A DNA stretch of 64,000 nt from Actinophytocola gossypii (GTDB lineage: Bacteria; Actinomycetota; Actinomycetes; Mycobacteriales; Pseudonocardiaceae): assembly GCF_025165815.1 (NCBI RefSeq), contig NZ_JAFFZE010000010.1:1-64000 (forward strand), given 5' to 3'. Below, piece by piece: positions 35,685-44,461 of this stretch (its first letter is position 1; the number at the start of each line of letters is the position of its first letter). The notes under the pieces were generated by a model. The model did not search any database, was not told the origin of the DNA, and saw only the letters and a list, made by a program, of their open reading frames with translations. The position numbers and the translations under genes are program-made.

Positions 35685-37769
35685 GTGACCGCCCTGCTCA
35701 CCCCCACCGAGGCGCCGGCGCCCACCCCGGCGCCGCCCCGGCGCGGCCGGCTGTTCCTGCTGGTCGTCACGCTGGCCGCGGCGTTCGGGGTGCTCGCGCT
35801 GGTGCACCTCACGCAGGGCACGTCCTCGGTCGGTGCCGGTGACGTGCTCGGCCTGCTGGTCGGCGCGTCCGGCGACGGCACCGTCGACGTGGTCGTCGAG
35901 GCGCGCCTACCCCGGCTGCTGGTGGGGGTGGTGGTCGGGGTCGCGCTCGGGGTCGCCGGCGCGGCGCTGCAGTCGGTGACGCGGAACATCGTGGCGTCCC
36001 CGGACACGCTCGCGGTGAACGCGGGCGCGCACCTGGGGATCGTCGCGTTCGCCGCGTTCGGGGTGTCGCTGCCGCTGCTCGGGGCGGCCGGGGTGGCGTT
36101 CCTCGGCGGGCTCGGCGCGGCGGCGCTGGTGCTGGTGCTGTCCGGCGCCGGCGGCAACGGCTCCGCGCGCCTGGTGCTGGCCGGCACGGCGATCACGCTG
36201 GCGCTGGTCGCGATGACGACGGCGCTGCTGGTGCTGTTCACCGAGGAGACGCAGGGCCTGTACGCGTGGGGACAGGGCTCGCTGGACCAGAACGGCCTGG
36301 ACGGTGTGCTGACGTTCGCGCCGCTGGTCGGGGCCGTGCTGCTGGCGCTGTTGGTGCTGGCCCGGCGGCTGGACCTGGTGTACGTCGGCGACGACCACGC
36401 CAGGGCGCTCGGTGTCGCGGTCAACCGGGTGCGGGTGGCCGCGGTCGTGATGGCGGTGCTGATGGCGGCGTCGGCCGTGGTGCTGGCCGGCCCGGTCGGG
36501 TTCCTCGGGCTGTCCGCACCCGCGCTGGTGCGGCTGTTGGCGGCCGGCGTGCCCGGCCTGCACCGGCACGCCGCGCTGCTGCCGGTGTCCGGCGCGATGG
36601 GTGCCGTGCTGCTGATCGGCGCGGACGTGCTGCTGCGCGCGCTGGTCGGCTCGCAGAGCGCGCTCGACGTGCCGACCGGCGTCGTGACGACGATCATCGG
36701 CATGATCTTCGTGGTGGGGCTGGCCAGGACGCTGCGCGTGTCCGGGTCCGGCGGCGAGCCACCCGCGGCCGGGGTGCGGACCGGGGTGAGCCGCGTCCGG
36801 TACCTGGTCCTGCTCACGGTCCTCGTCGCCGTGGCGCTCGGCGTCGTCGTCGCCGGCGTCCTGCTCGGCGACGCGAAGCTGCTGATGGGCGACCTGGTCA
36901 ACTGGGTGAGCGGCCAGGCGGGCCCCATCGTGTCCGGCGTGATGGACAACCGCGTGCCTCGCGTGGTCGCCGCCGTCCTGGCCGGCGCGGCGCTGGCGCT
37001 CGCCGGCGTGGTCACCCAGAACGTTAGCCGCAACCCTCTGGCGGAGCCCGGGATCCTCGGTGTCACCGGCGGCGCGGGCGTCGGCGCGATCGTGATCATC
37101 ACGCTGGTGCCGATGTCCGGGTTCTGGCTGCAGGCCGCCGCGGCCGGGGTGGGTGCCGGCGTGGCCGCGACCCTGGTGTTCGTGTCGGCCGCCAGGCGCG
37201 GTTTCGCCAGCGACAACCTGGTACTGATCGGCTTCGGGGTCTATGCGGGAACGAACGCCCTGGTAGCCCTGCTGATCACGCTCACCGACCCGTGGAACGA
37301 GGCGAAGGCGCTGACCTGGCTGGCCGGGTCGACGTACGGCCGGACGTTCGAGCACCTGGTCCCGATGATGATCGCGATCGCGGTCGTGGTGCCCCTGCTG
37401 TGGTACCTGCGCGCGGCGCTCGACCTGCTGTCCCTGGACGAGGAAACCCCGCGCCTACTCGGGATCGGGGTGCCCAGAACCAGGCTCCTGCTCATGGTCT
37501 GCGCGGTCGCCCTCACCGCGACGGCGGTGGCCGGGATCGGGGTGGTCGCGTTCGTCGGCCTGGTGGCCCCGCACGCGGCCCGCGCCATGGTCGGCCGCCG
37601 CTCCGCCCGGGTCCTGCCGGTGGCGGCCCTGCTCGGCGCCACCCTGGTCTGCCTGGCCGACGTGGTCGGCCGCACCGTGATCGCCCCCGCCCAACTCCCC
37701 GCCGGCCTGGTCACCGCGATCGTCGGCACCCCGTACTTCGTCTGGCTCCTCTACCGCCGCCGCGCCTGA
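35685..37769 (+). CDS. iron-siderophore ABC transporter, double-length permease
   Basis: A 694-residue fused permease with two FecCD domains (about 30-340 and 355-690), as in FhuB. Each half shows the family signatures: RLPRLLVGVVVGVALGVAGAALQ and NRVPRVVAAVLAGAALALAGVV, then GPVGFLGLSAPALVRLL and GVVAFVGLVAPHAARAM. About 18-20 membrane helices are expected. A single chain gives the whole channel, so the three-gene operon is complete. GTG 35685 is 7 nt after the lipoprotein stop. Confidence 0.88.
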   Translation: MTALLTPTEAPAPTPAPPRRGRLFLLVVTLAAAFGVLALVHLTQGTSSVGAGDVLGLLVGASGDGTVDVVVEARLPRLLVGVVVGVALGVAGAALQSVTRNIVASPDTLAVNAGAHLGIVAFAAFGVSLPLLGAAGVAFLGGLGAAALVLVLSGAGGNGSARLVLAGTAITLALVAMTTALLVLFTEETQGLYAWGQGSLDQNGLDGVLTFAPLVGAVLLALLVLARRLDLVYVGDDHARALGVAVNRVRVAAVVMAVLMAASAVVLAGPVGFLGLSAPALVRLLAAGVPGLHRHAALLPVSGAMGAVLLIGADVLLRALVGSQSALDVPTGVVTTIIGMIFVVGLARTLRVSGSGGEPPAAGVRTGVSRVRYLVLLTVLVAVALGVVVAGVLLGDAKLLMGDLVNWVSGQAGPIVSGVMDNRVPRVVAAVLAGAALALAGVVTQNVSRNPLAEPGILGVTGGAGVGAIVIITLVPMSGFWLQAAAAGVGAGVAATLVFVSAARRGFASDNLVLIGFGVYAGTNALVALLITLTDPWNEAKALTWLAGSTYGRTFEHLVPMMIAIAVVVPLLWYLRAALDLLSLDEETPRLLGIGVPRTRLLLMVCAVALTATAVAGIGVVAFVGLVAPHAARAMVGRRSARVLPVAALLGATLVCLADVVGRTVIAPAQLPAGLVTAIVGTPYFVWLLYRRRA

Positions 37770-37934
37770 GCCGAGTCCTTGACGTGGTTCAGCACCTCGC
37801 CGAACTCCGGCGTTCGACGGGCGGCTCCCGCTCCGGTTCGCCGCCGACCGACGTGACCACGCTCCCGCCCCGGTACGTCACACGGATCGGCGCCGTGGGC
37901 GCGGCCCCCGTCGGCCGACGGATCCGGCGGGTCG

Positions 37935-38825
37935 TCAGGAGTTCAGGGCGCGCCGGTAGAACTCCTCGGCCCTGGTCGGCTCCACACCGGGATAGCGGTC
38001 GTTGTCGAGCCGGTCGAAGCTCGCCTTCCCGGTGTTCATGACCCAGGCGTACTGCAGGGCGAGGTAGTCGAACACGTTGGTGGAGCCCGCTTTGCGCCGC
38101 TCGATCTCCGCCTTGAGGTCGTCGAGGCCGCCGAGCCTGCGCGGTTCGAGCCTTCGTCCCGAGGCGCGTTCCAGGGTCTGGTGCAGTCCTCTTGTGGTCA
38201 GGATGTCGGCCGCCACTCGCACGGTGGGTCCGGGTGTGGGGTCGAGGGCGACCTCGGCGGTCCACTCGGCGGTGTCGGCGTAACTGGTGAACTCGATGGG
38301 CTGGTCGCCGTCGCCCCAGTAGCTGAACGTGCCGGCTTCCCAGTCGACGTGTTCGAAGTAGGGCTGGTGCACGACGTCGAGGAAGGCGCCGGGGAGTACC
38401 GACGTGACCGCCACCGGGCTCTCGCCGAAGGCCTTGTGGGCCTCCAGGCGGAGGTTGGAGTAGGCGTTGTCGTCCGGGTCCAGCCGGAACAGGTCGTAGG
38501 AGAAGTCCGAGGGGATGAAGCGAGCGACCCCGGCCTTCTCGGCGGCGCGGAGCAGGTTCACCTGGCCGTCGACGATGACGTCCGCGTCCCCCAGGACGGC
38601 GGAGATCACGACGCCGACCCCGTCCAGCGTTCGGCCGAGGCTGTCGACGGAGTCGCGGATGTCCCCTTCCACGACCTCGACGCCTGGGCGGCCGTCGAGT
38701 GCCTGGCGGCCCTCGGCGTTGCCCGGCCTGACGAGGGCGCGGACCTGGACGTCCCGGCGTCGCAGACTCTCGACGATCAGACCACCGAGGGTGCCGGTGG
38801 CCCCGGCCACGAATGCGATCGGCAT
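37935..38825 (-). CDS. NmrA-family NAD(P)-binding protein
   Basis: A 296-residue atypical short-chain dehydrogenase of the NmrA/isoflavone-reductase-like group. The Rossmann motif is FVAGATGTLGGLIVESLRRR; further segments are VVEGDIRDSVDSL, RFIPSDFSYDLFRLDPDD and SVLPGAFLDVV. It may be a redox sensor or a reductase. ATG 38825 has AAGGAG at ideal spacing. The gap 37770-37934 beyond its stop has no gene, only a perfect 14-bp palindrome at 37908-37921. A MarR-type gene lies upstream. Confidence 0.8.
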   Translation of the reverse strand: MPIAFVAGATGTLGGLIVESLRRRDVQVRALVRPGNAEGRQALDGRPGVEVVEGDIRDSVDSLGRTLDGVGVVISAVLGDADVIVDGQVNLLRAAEKAGVARFIPSDFSYDLFRLDPDDNAYSNLRLEAHKAFGESPVAVTSVLPGAFLDVVHQPYFEHVDWEAGTFSYWGDGDQPIEFTSYADTAEWTAEVALDPTPGPTVRVAADILTTRGLHQTLERASGRRLEPRRLGGLDDLKAEIERRKAGSTNVFDYLALQYAWVMNTGKASFDRLDNDRYPGVEPTRAEEFYRRALNS

Positions 38826-38867
38826 GGGCGCTCCTTGGTATGAGTGGTTCACACCAGGAACGAACTA

Positions 38868-38883
38868 TCTGCCTGCGCAGACA
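38868..38883. promoter_or_regulatory. palindrome upstream of NmrA gene, candidate MarR site
   Basis: TCTGC-CTGC-GCAGA, a perfect 5-bp inverted repeat (38868-38881), about 45 bases upstream of the NmrA start and just past the MarR stop. Its right half CTGCGCAGACA recurs as CTGCACAGACA at 39410-39420, upstream of the MarR gene. Confidence 0.4.
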
Positions 38884-38935
38884 AATTTCCGGTTGTGACG
38901 TGACTCACGGCCGGGGCCGCCGCTGGTGCCCGGGA

Positions 38936-39394
38936 TCAGTACGTGGCGTCCTCGTCCTCGGGGGCGATCCGTGCCCAGACGGCGGCCAGGTTGCGCAGGT
39001 CGTCGTCGTCGAGCCGGTCGAAGAAGAGCTTGCGCAGGTCGCGGTACTGCTGCTGCCAGGCCTTGCGCAACAGCGCCCGCCCCTCTCGGGTCAGGACCGC
39101 CTCGAAGCCGCGGCCGTCGACGGCCGAGCGCCGCCGCTCGATCGCGCCGCGGCTCTCCAACCGGTCGGCGAGCCGGGTGAACCCACCCGTGGACATCACC
39201 CGGCGCTTGGCGAGGTCCGACATCCGCATGCCCTTGGGACCGGCCTCGCCGAGCAGTGCCAGGACGCTGTACTCGGCCATGCTCACGCCCAGCGGGGCGA
39301 GACCGGCCTCGATCTCGCGCCAGATCCGGTCGTGCGCGAACAGGAACCCCCGCCAGGCCTCGTCCTCGAGCTCACTCAACCGCATGGTCGCCAT
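38936..39394 (-). CDS. MarR-family transcriptional regulator
   Basis: A 152-residue winged-helix regulator: LAPLGVSMAEYSVLALLGEAG, the recognition part RMSDLAKRRVMSTGGFTRLADRLE, then the wing AIERRRSAVDGRGFEAVLTREG and a C-terminal dimerisation helix. It probably controls the NmrA gene downstream and itself, since related half-sites lie before both. The start is ATG 39394 or 39385. Confidence 0.8.
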   Translation of the reverse strand: MATMRLSELEDEAWRGFLFAHDRIWREIEAGLAPLGVSMAEYSVLALLGEAGPKGMRMSDLAKRRVMSTGGFTRLADRLESRGAIERRRSAVDGRGFEAVLTREGRALLRKAWQQQYRDLRKLFFDRLDDDDLRNLAAVWARIAPEDEDATY

Positions 39395-39409
39395 GCCCGG
39401 GAAACGTGA

Positions 39410-39420
39410 CTGCACAGACA
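39410..39420. promoter_or_regulatory. half-site upstream of MarR gene
   Basis: CTGCACAGACA matches 10 of 11 bases of the half-site before the NmrA gene. It lies 16-26 bases from the MarR start at 39394, consistent with autorepression. Confidence 0.35.
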
Positions 39421-39478
39421 GGTATTCCAGGCGTCACCGCCGTCGAGCACCCGGCGCCGGCTGTCCCCCGCACGCACG

Positions 39479-39826
39479 TCAGCTCACGTCCTGTTCGACC
39501 AGCTCCCGCACGACCAGGACGAACGCCTCCACCAGCGGGTTGACCGAGTCACGCGGCCAGGCGAGGGCGATGCGCAGCGGCTCGACGTCGGTGATCGGCA
39601 GCCAGGCGAGGTCGGGGTGCCGGTAGTACTCGGCCATCGACGCCGCCCTCGCCCGCCTGGCCAGTGCGCCGCCGCCGGTGACGCGAACCCGAACCGCAGG
39701 ACGTTGCCCTCGGCCGCCGCGGTGGTGCGGACCAGGCGGGTCGTGTGCTGCCAGTCGGCCAGGTGACGGCGAGCGGCGGACACCAACTGCTCCCCCGCCG
39801 CGTCGAGTCGGACGTCCGCGACCTCG
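39479..39826 (-). pseudogene. LysR-family regulator remnant with internal deletion
   Basis: Two pieces of a LysR-type regulator read in different minus-strand frames. The upstream piece (about 39690-39826) reads LDAAGEQLVSAARRHLADWQ then EGNVLRFGFASP, the linker helix and start of the effector domain. The downstream piece (39479 to about 39645) reads MAEYYRHPDLAWLPITDVEP to the C terminus ELVEQDVS before a TGA. Most of the effector domain between them is gone, with a frame change near 39650-39680, and the DNA-binding domain is missing because the SDR remnant begins there. The gene cannot work. Confidence 0.75.
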
Positions 39827-40368
39827 TGGCCGCGTGCGTGCGCCGACACGGCGGGCTCGACATCGCGATCAACAACGCGGGCATCGAGAGCCCCCGCGCG
39901 GTCCGCCTGCACGAGCAGACGCTCGCCGACATGGAGGCCGTGTGGCGTACCAACGCGGCCGACGTCTTCCTCGCCATGAAGTACGAACTGCCGAGGATGC
40001 TCGTGCGGGGCGGCGGCGTCATCGTGAACACCGCGTCGGTGTCGGCGGAGGTCGGATGGGCCACCATCGCGCCGTACAACGCGAGCAAGCGCGCGGTGGC
40101 CTCGCTCACCAAGGCCGCGGGCCTCGAGTACGCGGCCGACAACATCTGGGTGAACGCGCTCGCTCCCGGCGCGGTCGACACGCCGATGCTGCGGCGCGCG
40201 GCCGAGGCGTTCGGCGTGACCTACGAGCAGATCGCGCAGGACTACCCGATCAGGCGAATCGTCCACGCCGACGAGATCGCCCGGGTCGTCATGTTCCTCG
40301 CCTCGGCCGACGCGAGCGCGGTGGTCGGCCACGACCTCGACGCCACCGGCGGCTACCTCGCCGGTTAG
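39806..40368 (+). pseudogene. short-chain dehydrogenase lacking its nucleotide-binding N terminus
   Basis: The plus strand reads as the C-terminal three-quarters of an SDR: DVRDLVAACVRRHGGLDIAINNAGIES, the catalytic Ser and Tyr/Lys in NTASVSAEV...YNASK, and the ending DDLDATGGYLAG-like tail. The TGxxxGIG motif and first two strands are absent; upstream DNA is the LysR remnant on the other strand. A frame runs from ATG 39745, but its first 20 codons are antisense LysR. I call it a truncated pseudogene. A shortened product without cofactor binding is unlikely to be active. Confidence 0.7.
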
Positions 40369-40369
40369 C

Positions 40370-41110
40370 TCAGGAGGGGGGCGCGCCGACGGAGAACTCC
40401 GCGCCGAACGGGTCGGTGACCGTGGCCACGCGGGCGTACACGGTGTCCTCGGGAGCGGTGTGCGTGCCGCCGGCCGCCACCACCCGTGCGAGGGTCGCGT
40501 CGGTGTCGGCGACCGCGAACGTGGTCACCCAGGTCGTGGCGGGTGCGTCGGACGAGCCGACGATGCCACCGACCTCGTGCCCGTCCGGGCGGCGGAGGAA
40601 GGTGAAGTCCAGCTCGGGCAGGTCCGGGTTGCCGTCCAGGGTGAAGTCGAAGACGTTGGCGTAGAAGGCTCTGGCCGCCTCCGCCCGCGCGGTCACGAGG
40701 TCGTTGCGGATCAACGTGTCCGGCTCGTTCACCAGCCGGCAGCCCGGCTGCGCGCGCCCCTGCCAGAGCCCGAACCGCCCGCCGGTGGGGTCGGCGCCGA
40801 TGGCCGCGCGTCCGAGGTCGCCGACCTCGTGCGGGCCCTCCAGCAGCGTGCCCCCGGCCGCGACGACCCGCTTGGCCGTCCCGTCGCAGTCGTCGGTGGC
40901 GAGGTGGACCGCCCAGCCGGGACCGGTGGTGCCCTGACGCAGACCCGCGACCGGCAGACCGCGCAGCAGACAGTCCGAGCCGCGTGCGCTGGCGGCGAAC
41001 TCCCAACCGAACACCGCGCCGTAGAAGGCCTCGGCCGCGCGGAGATCCGGGACCCCGAGGTCGATCCAGGTCGGTGTGCCCAGTGGCTGGTTCCGGCTGA
41101 CGTCGCTCAT
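40370..41110 (-). CDS. two-domain VOC (glyoxalase/bleomycin-resistance-like) protein
   Basis: A 246-residue protein with two VOC repeats: PTWIDLGVPDLRAAEAFYGAVFGWEF (about 13-38) and LVTARAEAARAFYANVFDF (about 138-156), each with a later GGT(L/H) and DP(T/F)G segment. VOC proteins bind metal and act in isomerisation, dioxygenation or antibiotic sequestration; the substrate is unknown. Its stop lies 1 nt from the converging SDR remnant. Confidence 0.8.
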   Translation of the reverse strand: MSDVSRNQPLGTPTWIDLGVPDLRAAEAFYGAVFGWEFAASARGSDCLLRGLPVAGLRQGTTGPGWAVHLATDDCDGTAKRVVAAGGTLLEGPHEVGDLGRAAIGADPTGGRFGLWQGRAQPGCRLVNEPDTLIRNDLVTARAEAARAFYANVFDFTLDGNPDLPELDFTFLRRPDGHEVGGIVGSSDAPATTWVTTFAVADTDATLARVVAAGGTHTAPEDTVYARVATVTDPFGAEFSVGAPPS

Positions 41111-41165
41111 CGGGTGCCCTTCGGACGGAGGTGGCTGACGCGCTCGAAGCTAGACCGGAAACCGG

Positions 41166-41798
41166 TCACTTCACGTCCTGTTTCACCCGGCGGCCGACGA
41201 CGATCAGGCAGACGGTGAGCCAGGTGGCCCCGACGAGCCAGCCGGCGAGCACGTCGGTGGGCCAGTGGACACCCAGATAGACCCGACTGACGCCGACGGC
41301 GGCGATCAGGAACGCACCCGCGGCGACCGCCGTCGCCCGGGCCGCACGGACTGTCAGGTGGCGGACGGCCAGCGCGGTCAGCACGCCGAGCACGGCCATC
41401 GACGTGAGCGAGTGACCCGACGGGTAGGCGAAGCTGTCGACCACGACCAGGTGATCCTCGCGCGGGCGGGGGCGTTCGATCACGGCCTTCAGCAGCGGGC
41501 CGAGCACCAGCGCGCCCAGCGTCGTCGCGCTGACCAGCAGGGCGTCCGACCGGCGACCGCGGACGGCCAGTACCAGTGCCACCGCCACCGCGACCGGCGC
41601 CAGGACCAGCGAGCCGCCGATGGTCGTCACCACGGTCGCGGCCGTGGTGAGGCCGGCCGCGCGGTGGCCGAGGGCCCACTGGCGCACGGCGGTGTCCAGG
41701 TCCGTCACGTCGTGCGCGAACGCGGTCAGGGCGACAGCGGCGGCGAACAACAGGCCGACCAGCGCCAGGTGGACCGCCTGCCGGTCGGATGGGGCCAT
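41166..41798 (-). CDS. PAP2-family membrane phosphatase
   Basis: A 210-residue protein with six hydrophobic helices and the three phosphatase motifs: KAVIERPRP, YPSGHSLTS and SRVYLGVHWPTDVLAG. Such enzymes dephosphorylate lipid carriers such as undecaprenyl diphosphate or phosphatidic acid at the outer face of the membrane. ATG 41798 was chosen. It is divergent from the 41856 gene, with 57 nt between them. Confidence 0.85.
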   Translation of the reverse strand: MAPSDRQAVHLALVGLLFAAAVALTAFAHDVTDLDTAVRQWALGHRAAGLTTAATVVTTIGGSLVLAPVAVAVALVLAVRGRRSDALLVSATTLGALVLGPLLKAVIERPRPREDHLVVVDSFAYPSGHSLTSMAVLGVLTALAVRHLTVRAARATAVAAGAFLIAAVGVSRVYLGVHWPTDVLAGWLVGATWLTVCLIVVGRRVKQDVK

Positions 41799-41855
41799 AA
41801 GTGCACGGTAGGTGAACAGCAGGGACCCGGCGCGGCGCCGGGGTAGGGTGCGGTC

Positions 41856-42569
41856 GTGTCCGCATCACCCACGTTCGAGCAACTGCTCGACGACGCCGCG
41901 CTCTACTCGTTCGAGCACCAGCTGCACCTCGCGGAGGTGCTCGGCGAGCATGCCTGGGAGGCCGACCTCGCGGAACCGCGCTTCGCGTTCACCGGGGTCC
42001 AGCCACGCGTCTGCTCGCGCTTCCACCTGCTCGGCTCCGCCGCACCCGGCCCGCGTTCGTGGCTCTGGGGCTGGGCCAACCCGCAGGGCTACCCGCAGCC
42101 GATCCTCGCGCTGGGCGAGTACGTCCGGGACTTCGGGCAGCGGCACGGCATCGACGCGCTCGCCGAGCCGGAGGTCCCGTTCGACGCGCTGCCCGGCGCG
42201 CCGACCGACCCGAACCTCGTCGCGGGCATGCTCACCGAGGCCGCGAAGGCCGCGGCCAACAACTGGACCAGCTACTCCGGCGAGGTCGGCGGCGGTACCC
42301 GTGCGGCGTTCCTCGTCGAGCACCCGGACTTCACGCTGCCACCGCCGGCACCCACTCGGGTGATGCGGGTCCTCCAACAGGGGCTCGCCGAGTTGCGGCT
42401 CAGCGACCACCGGCGGGCCGTGCACGCCTACGCGGTGCGGCGCGGGCTGAGCCCGGTGCACGACGCCGACCGGCTCACGCTCAACTCGCCCGGTCTGTCC
42501 GCGACAGTCCACTTCGACCAGTTGGGGCGGATCGAGAACATCAACGCTTCCATGGAGCAGCCCGCCTGA
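41856..42569 (+). CDS. DUF6882-like cytoplasmic protein
   Basis: A 237-residue soluble protein. The segments FEQLLDDAALYSFEHQLHLAEVLGEHAWEADL, SWLWGWANP and the Ala-rich AAKAAANNWTSYSG recall the DUF6882 family, recognised from memory only. No catalytic motif is visible. GTG 41856 was chosen because family similarity starts directly after it. The CDF transporter follows 33 nt later. Confidence 0.55.
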   Translation: MSASPTFEQLLDDAALYSFEHQLHLAEVLGEHAWEADLAEPRFAFTGVQPRVCSRFHLLGSAAPGPRSWLWGWANPQGYPQPILALGEYVRDFGQRHGIDALAEPEVPFDALPGAPTDPNLVAGMLTEAAKAAANNWTSYSGEVGGGTRAAFLVEHPDFTLPPPAPTRVMRVLQQGLAELRLSDHRRAVHAYAVRRGLSPVHDADRLTLNSPGLSATVHFDQLGRIENINASMEQPA

Positions 42570-42602
42570 CACGCCGTTAGGGTCGAGGCCCGGAGGTGCG
42601 TG

Positions 42603-43586
42603 ATGGCGGAGGAGCAGCGGTCGGAGAGCACCCTCACCGTGCTCGTCGCCCTCGGGGCGAACTTCGCCATCGCCGTGCTGAAGCTCGTCGCGGGCCTGAT
42701 CACCGGGTCCGCCGCGATGCTGGCCGAGGCCGCGCACTCGGTGGCCGACACGTTCACCGAGGTGTTCCTGCTGACCGCGCTGCGTCGGTCCGGCCGCCCG
42801 GCCGACCGGCGTCACCCGTTCGGGTACGGCAAGGAACGGTACGTCTGGTCACTGCTCGCCGCCGTGTCGATCTTCGCCTCGGGCGCGGTGTTCGCGCTCT
42901 ACGAGGGGATCAGCACGATCGTCGGGGGCGGTGAGGAGCAGGAGAGCGCCTGGGTGGCGTACCTCGTGCTCGGGCTAGCGTTCGTGCTCGAGGGTGTGTC
43001 CTGGCTGCGGGCGGTCAAGCAGGTGCGCGCCGAGGCCGCGCAGGAGAACCGTCGCCCGCGCGAGTACCTGCGCTTGGCCGACGACCCGACGGTCAAGACG
43101 GTGTTCCTGGAGGACAGCGCCGCGCTGATCGGCCTGCTGCTCGCGTTCGGCGGCCTCGTCCTGCACGGCCTGACCGGCGACGGCGTCTGGGACGGCCTCG
43201 CGTCGGTGCTGATCGGCGTACTGCTCGCGGTGGTCGCCTACATCCTCGGCCGTACGAACCTGCGCCTGCTGATCGGCCGCCAGGCCGACCCGGTGATCGT
43301 CCGCGACATCCGCCGGCGCCTGTCCGCCGCCCCGGAGGTCGACGCGGTCGTCGACCTGCTGACGATGGTCACCGGCACCGACCGGGTCCTGCTGTGCGCA
43401 CGCCTCGACTTCGCCGACGACCTGACCGCGCACGAGTTGGAACTGGCCTGCGTACGCATAGCGGCGGAACTCACCGAGCGATACACCGAACTGGACGAGA
43501 TCTTCCTGGAACCGGTCCCCCGCACCGACCCGGAACTACGCGCCCGCGTGCTCGCCCGCTACGGCCGCCCACTCCGCTCCGACTAG
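42603..43586 (+). CDS. cation diffusion facilitator transporter
   Basis: About 327 residues with six helices and a C-terminal cytoplasmic domain. The second helix carries the metal-site pair in AEAAHSVADTFTEVF (H-x3-D). The fifth helix reads FLEDSAALIGLLLAFGGL, so a Glu-Asp pair replaces the usual H-x3-D half of the zinc site, as in some ZnT9-like members. Metal specificity may therefore differ. It exports divalent metal, probably against protons. GGAGG precedes ATG 42603; GTG 42600 is also in frame. Confidence 0.83.
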   Translation: MAEEQRSESTLTVLVALGANFAIAVLKLVAGLITGSAAMLAEAAHSVADTFTEVFLLTALRRSGRPADRRHPFGYGKERYVWSLLAAVSIFASGAVFALYEGISTIVGGGEEQESAWVAYLVLGLAFVLEGVSWLRAVKQVRAEAAQENRRPREYLRLADDPTVKTVFLEDSAALIGLLLAFGGLVLHGLTGDGVWDGLASVLIGVLLAVVAYILGRTNLRLLIGRQADPVIVRDIRRRLSAAPEVDAVVDLLTMVTGTDRVLLCARLDFADDLTAHELELACVRIAAELTERYTELDEIFLEPVPRTDPELRARVLARYGRPLRSD

Positions 43587-43717
43587 CACGGAGCTTCGCC
43601 ACAATTAATTTGTTGTTCCCCTCTCGATAACAAGGATTTGCCCATCAATTCATCCCGTATATCGCCATGCCAAGGCCCATAGAATGGGGTGACTTTCTGC
43701 CACTGGGGAGATACAAC
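43587..43717. promoter_or_regulatory. AT-rich promoter region of type VII-associated operon
   Basis: The most AT-rich stretch seen in the window (for example TTAATTTGTTGTTCC at 43605 on, then ATCAATTCATCCCG). It precedes the EspC-like gene, whose ATG follows GGGGAG. Base composition unlike the flanks suggests a strong regulated promoter or a binding site for an AT-preferring nucleoid protein such as Lsr2. Confidence 0.4.
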
Positions 43718-44461
43718 ATGAGTGGATTCAATGTGCAACCGGCGGCTCTGCGCGAGCTCGCCAGCCTGCTCGACCGGGCCAAGGACGACTCCCAAGCCGG
43801 TCGCAAGTACCTGGCCGACGAAGTGTCCGAAATCGACGGCGAGGGATTGATCAACCGCATCACCGCCAGCCACGACACAGTGGTGCGGACCCTCGATACC
43901 TGGTTCGGCGAGGTCGCCGACATGGCGCTCGCGTCGACGTCCACCGCGGTCACCGAGGCCGCCGCATACTACGAGCGCACTGATCAAAACGTCGCCGCAC
44001 GGCTCGACGACACCTACCCGCCGGCCGAGCTGTCCGACGCCCGCGAGCACACCGACTACGTGCCGATCGAGCCGCCGGAGGACACCGCCCGGTTCGGCGA
44101 CGTGGTCGAACCGCAGCGGCACCTGATCGACCCAACGGACTACACCCAGAAGCTGGACGCCACGCCGGGCTGGTGGGAGGCGGGTAGCCCGATGGCGTTG
44201 TTCGGCAGCCCGATCGAGCTCGTCACCGGGATAGACCCGCAGGCGGAGATCGTCAAGCCCTGGGTCGGCGACTGGGGCAACTCGGCCTATGCGGAGGTCG
44301 TCTCCGAAAGCCTGGAGAAGGCCAGGGAATTCGACCTCGGCACGCTCGCGGACGAACTCGGCCAGGTGCAGGCGGCCGTTGAACGGCGGCAGCGAGAACA
44401 CGACGAAGATGACGACGCCCAGGACGTGTTCCAGGGCATCGCAAAGCGACGCGGGCGATGA
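43718..44461 (+). CDS. WXG100-like/EspC-type ESX secretion-associated protein
   Basis: A 247-residue protein without signal peptide. The first 105 residues form a helical hairpin like type VII secretion substrates of the EspC group: MSGFNVQPAALRELASLLDRAKD, RITASHDTVVRTLDTWF, then ASTSTAVTEAAAYYERTDQNVAARL with a Y-x3-(D/E)-like export signal. The rest is acidic, with GWWEAGSPMALFGSPIELVTG and a charged coiled-coil end. Likely an exported structural or effector protein. ATG 43718 was chosen on a good GGGGAG. It overlaps the lipoprotein gene by 4 bp. Confidence 0.65.
   Translation: MSGFNVQPAALRELASLLDRAKDDSQAGRKYLADEVSEIDGEGLINRITASHDTVVRTLDTWFGEVADMALASTSTAVTEAAAYYERTDQNVAARLDDTYPPAELSDAREHTDYVPIEPPEDTARFGDVVEPQRHLIDPTDYTQKLDATPGWWEAGSPMALFGSPIELVTGIDPQAEIVKPWVGDWGNSAYAEVVSESLEKAREFDLGTLADELGQVQAAVERRQREHDEDDDAQDVFQGIAKRRGR

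Noticed and set aside
37770-37934. Possible gene or DUF397-like remnant between permease and NmrA genes
   Set aside because: A few minus-strand residues looked protein-like, but there is no start, no complete domain and no consistent frame; only a 14-bp palindrome at 37908-37921 stands out.
39745-40368. Intact SDR gene starting at ATG 39745
   Set aside because: The first 20 codons are antisense to LysR sequence and the nucleotide-binding motif is missing, so it is treated as a truncated pseudogene.
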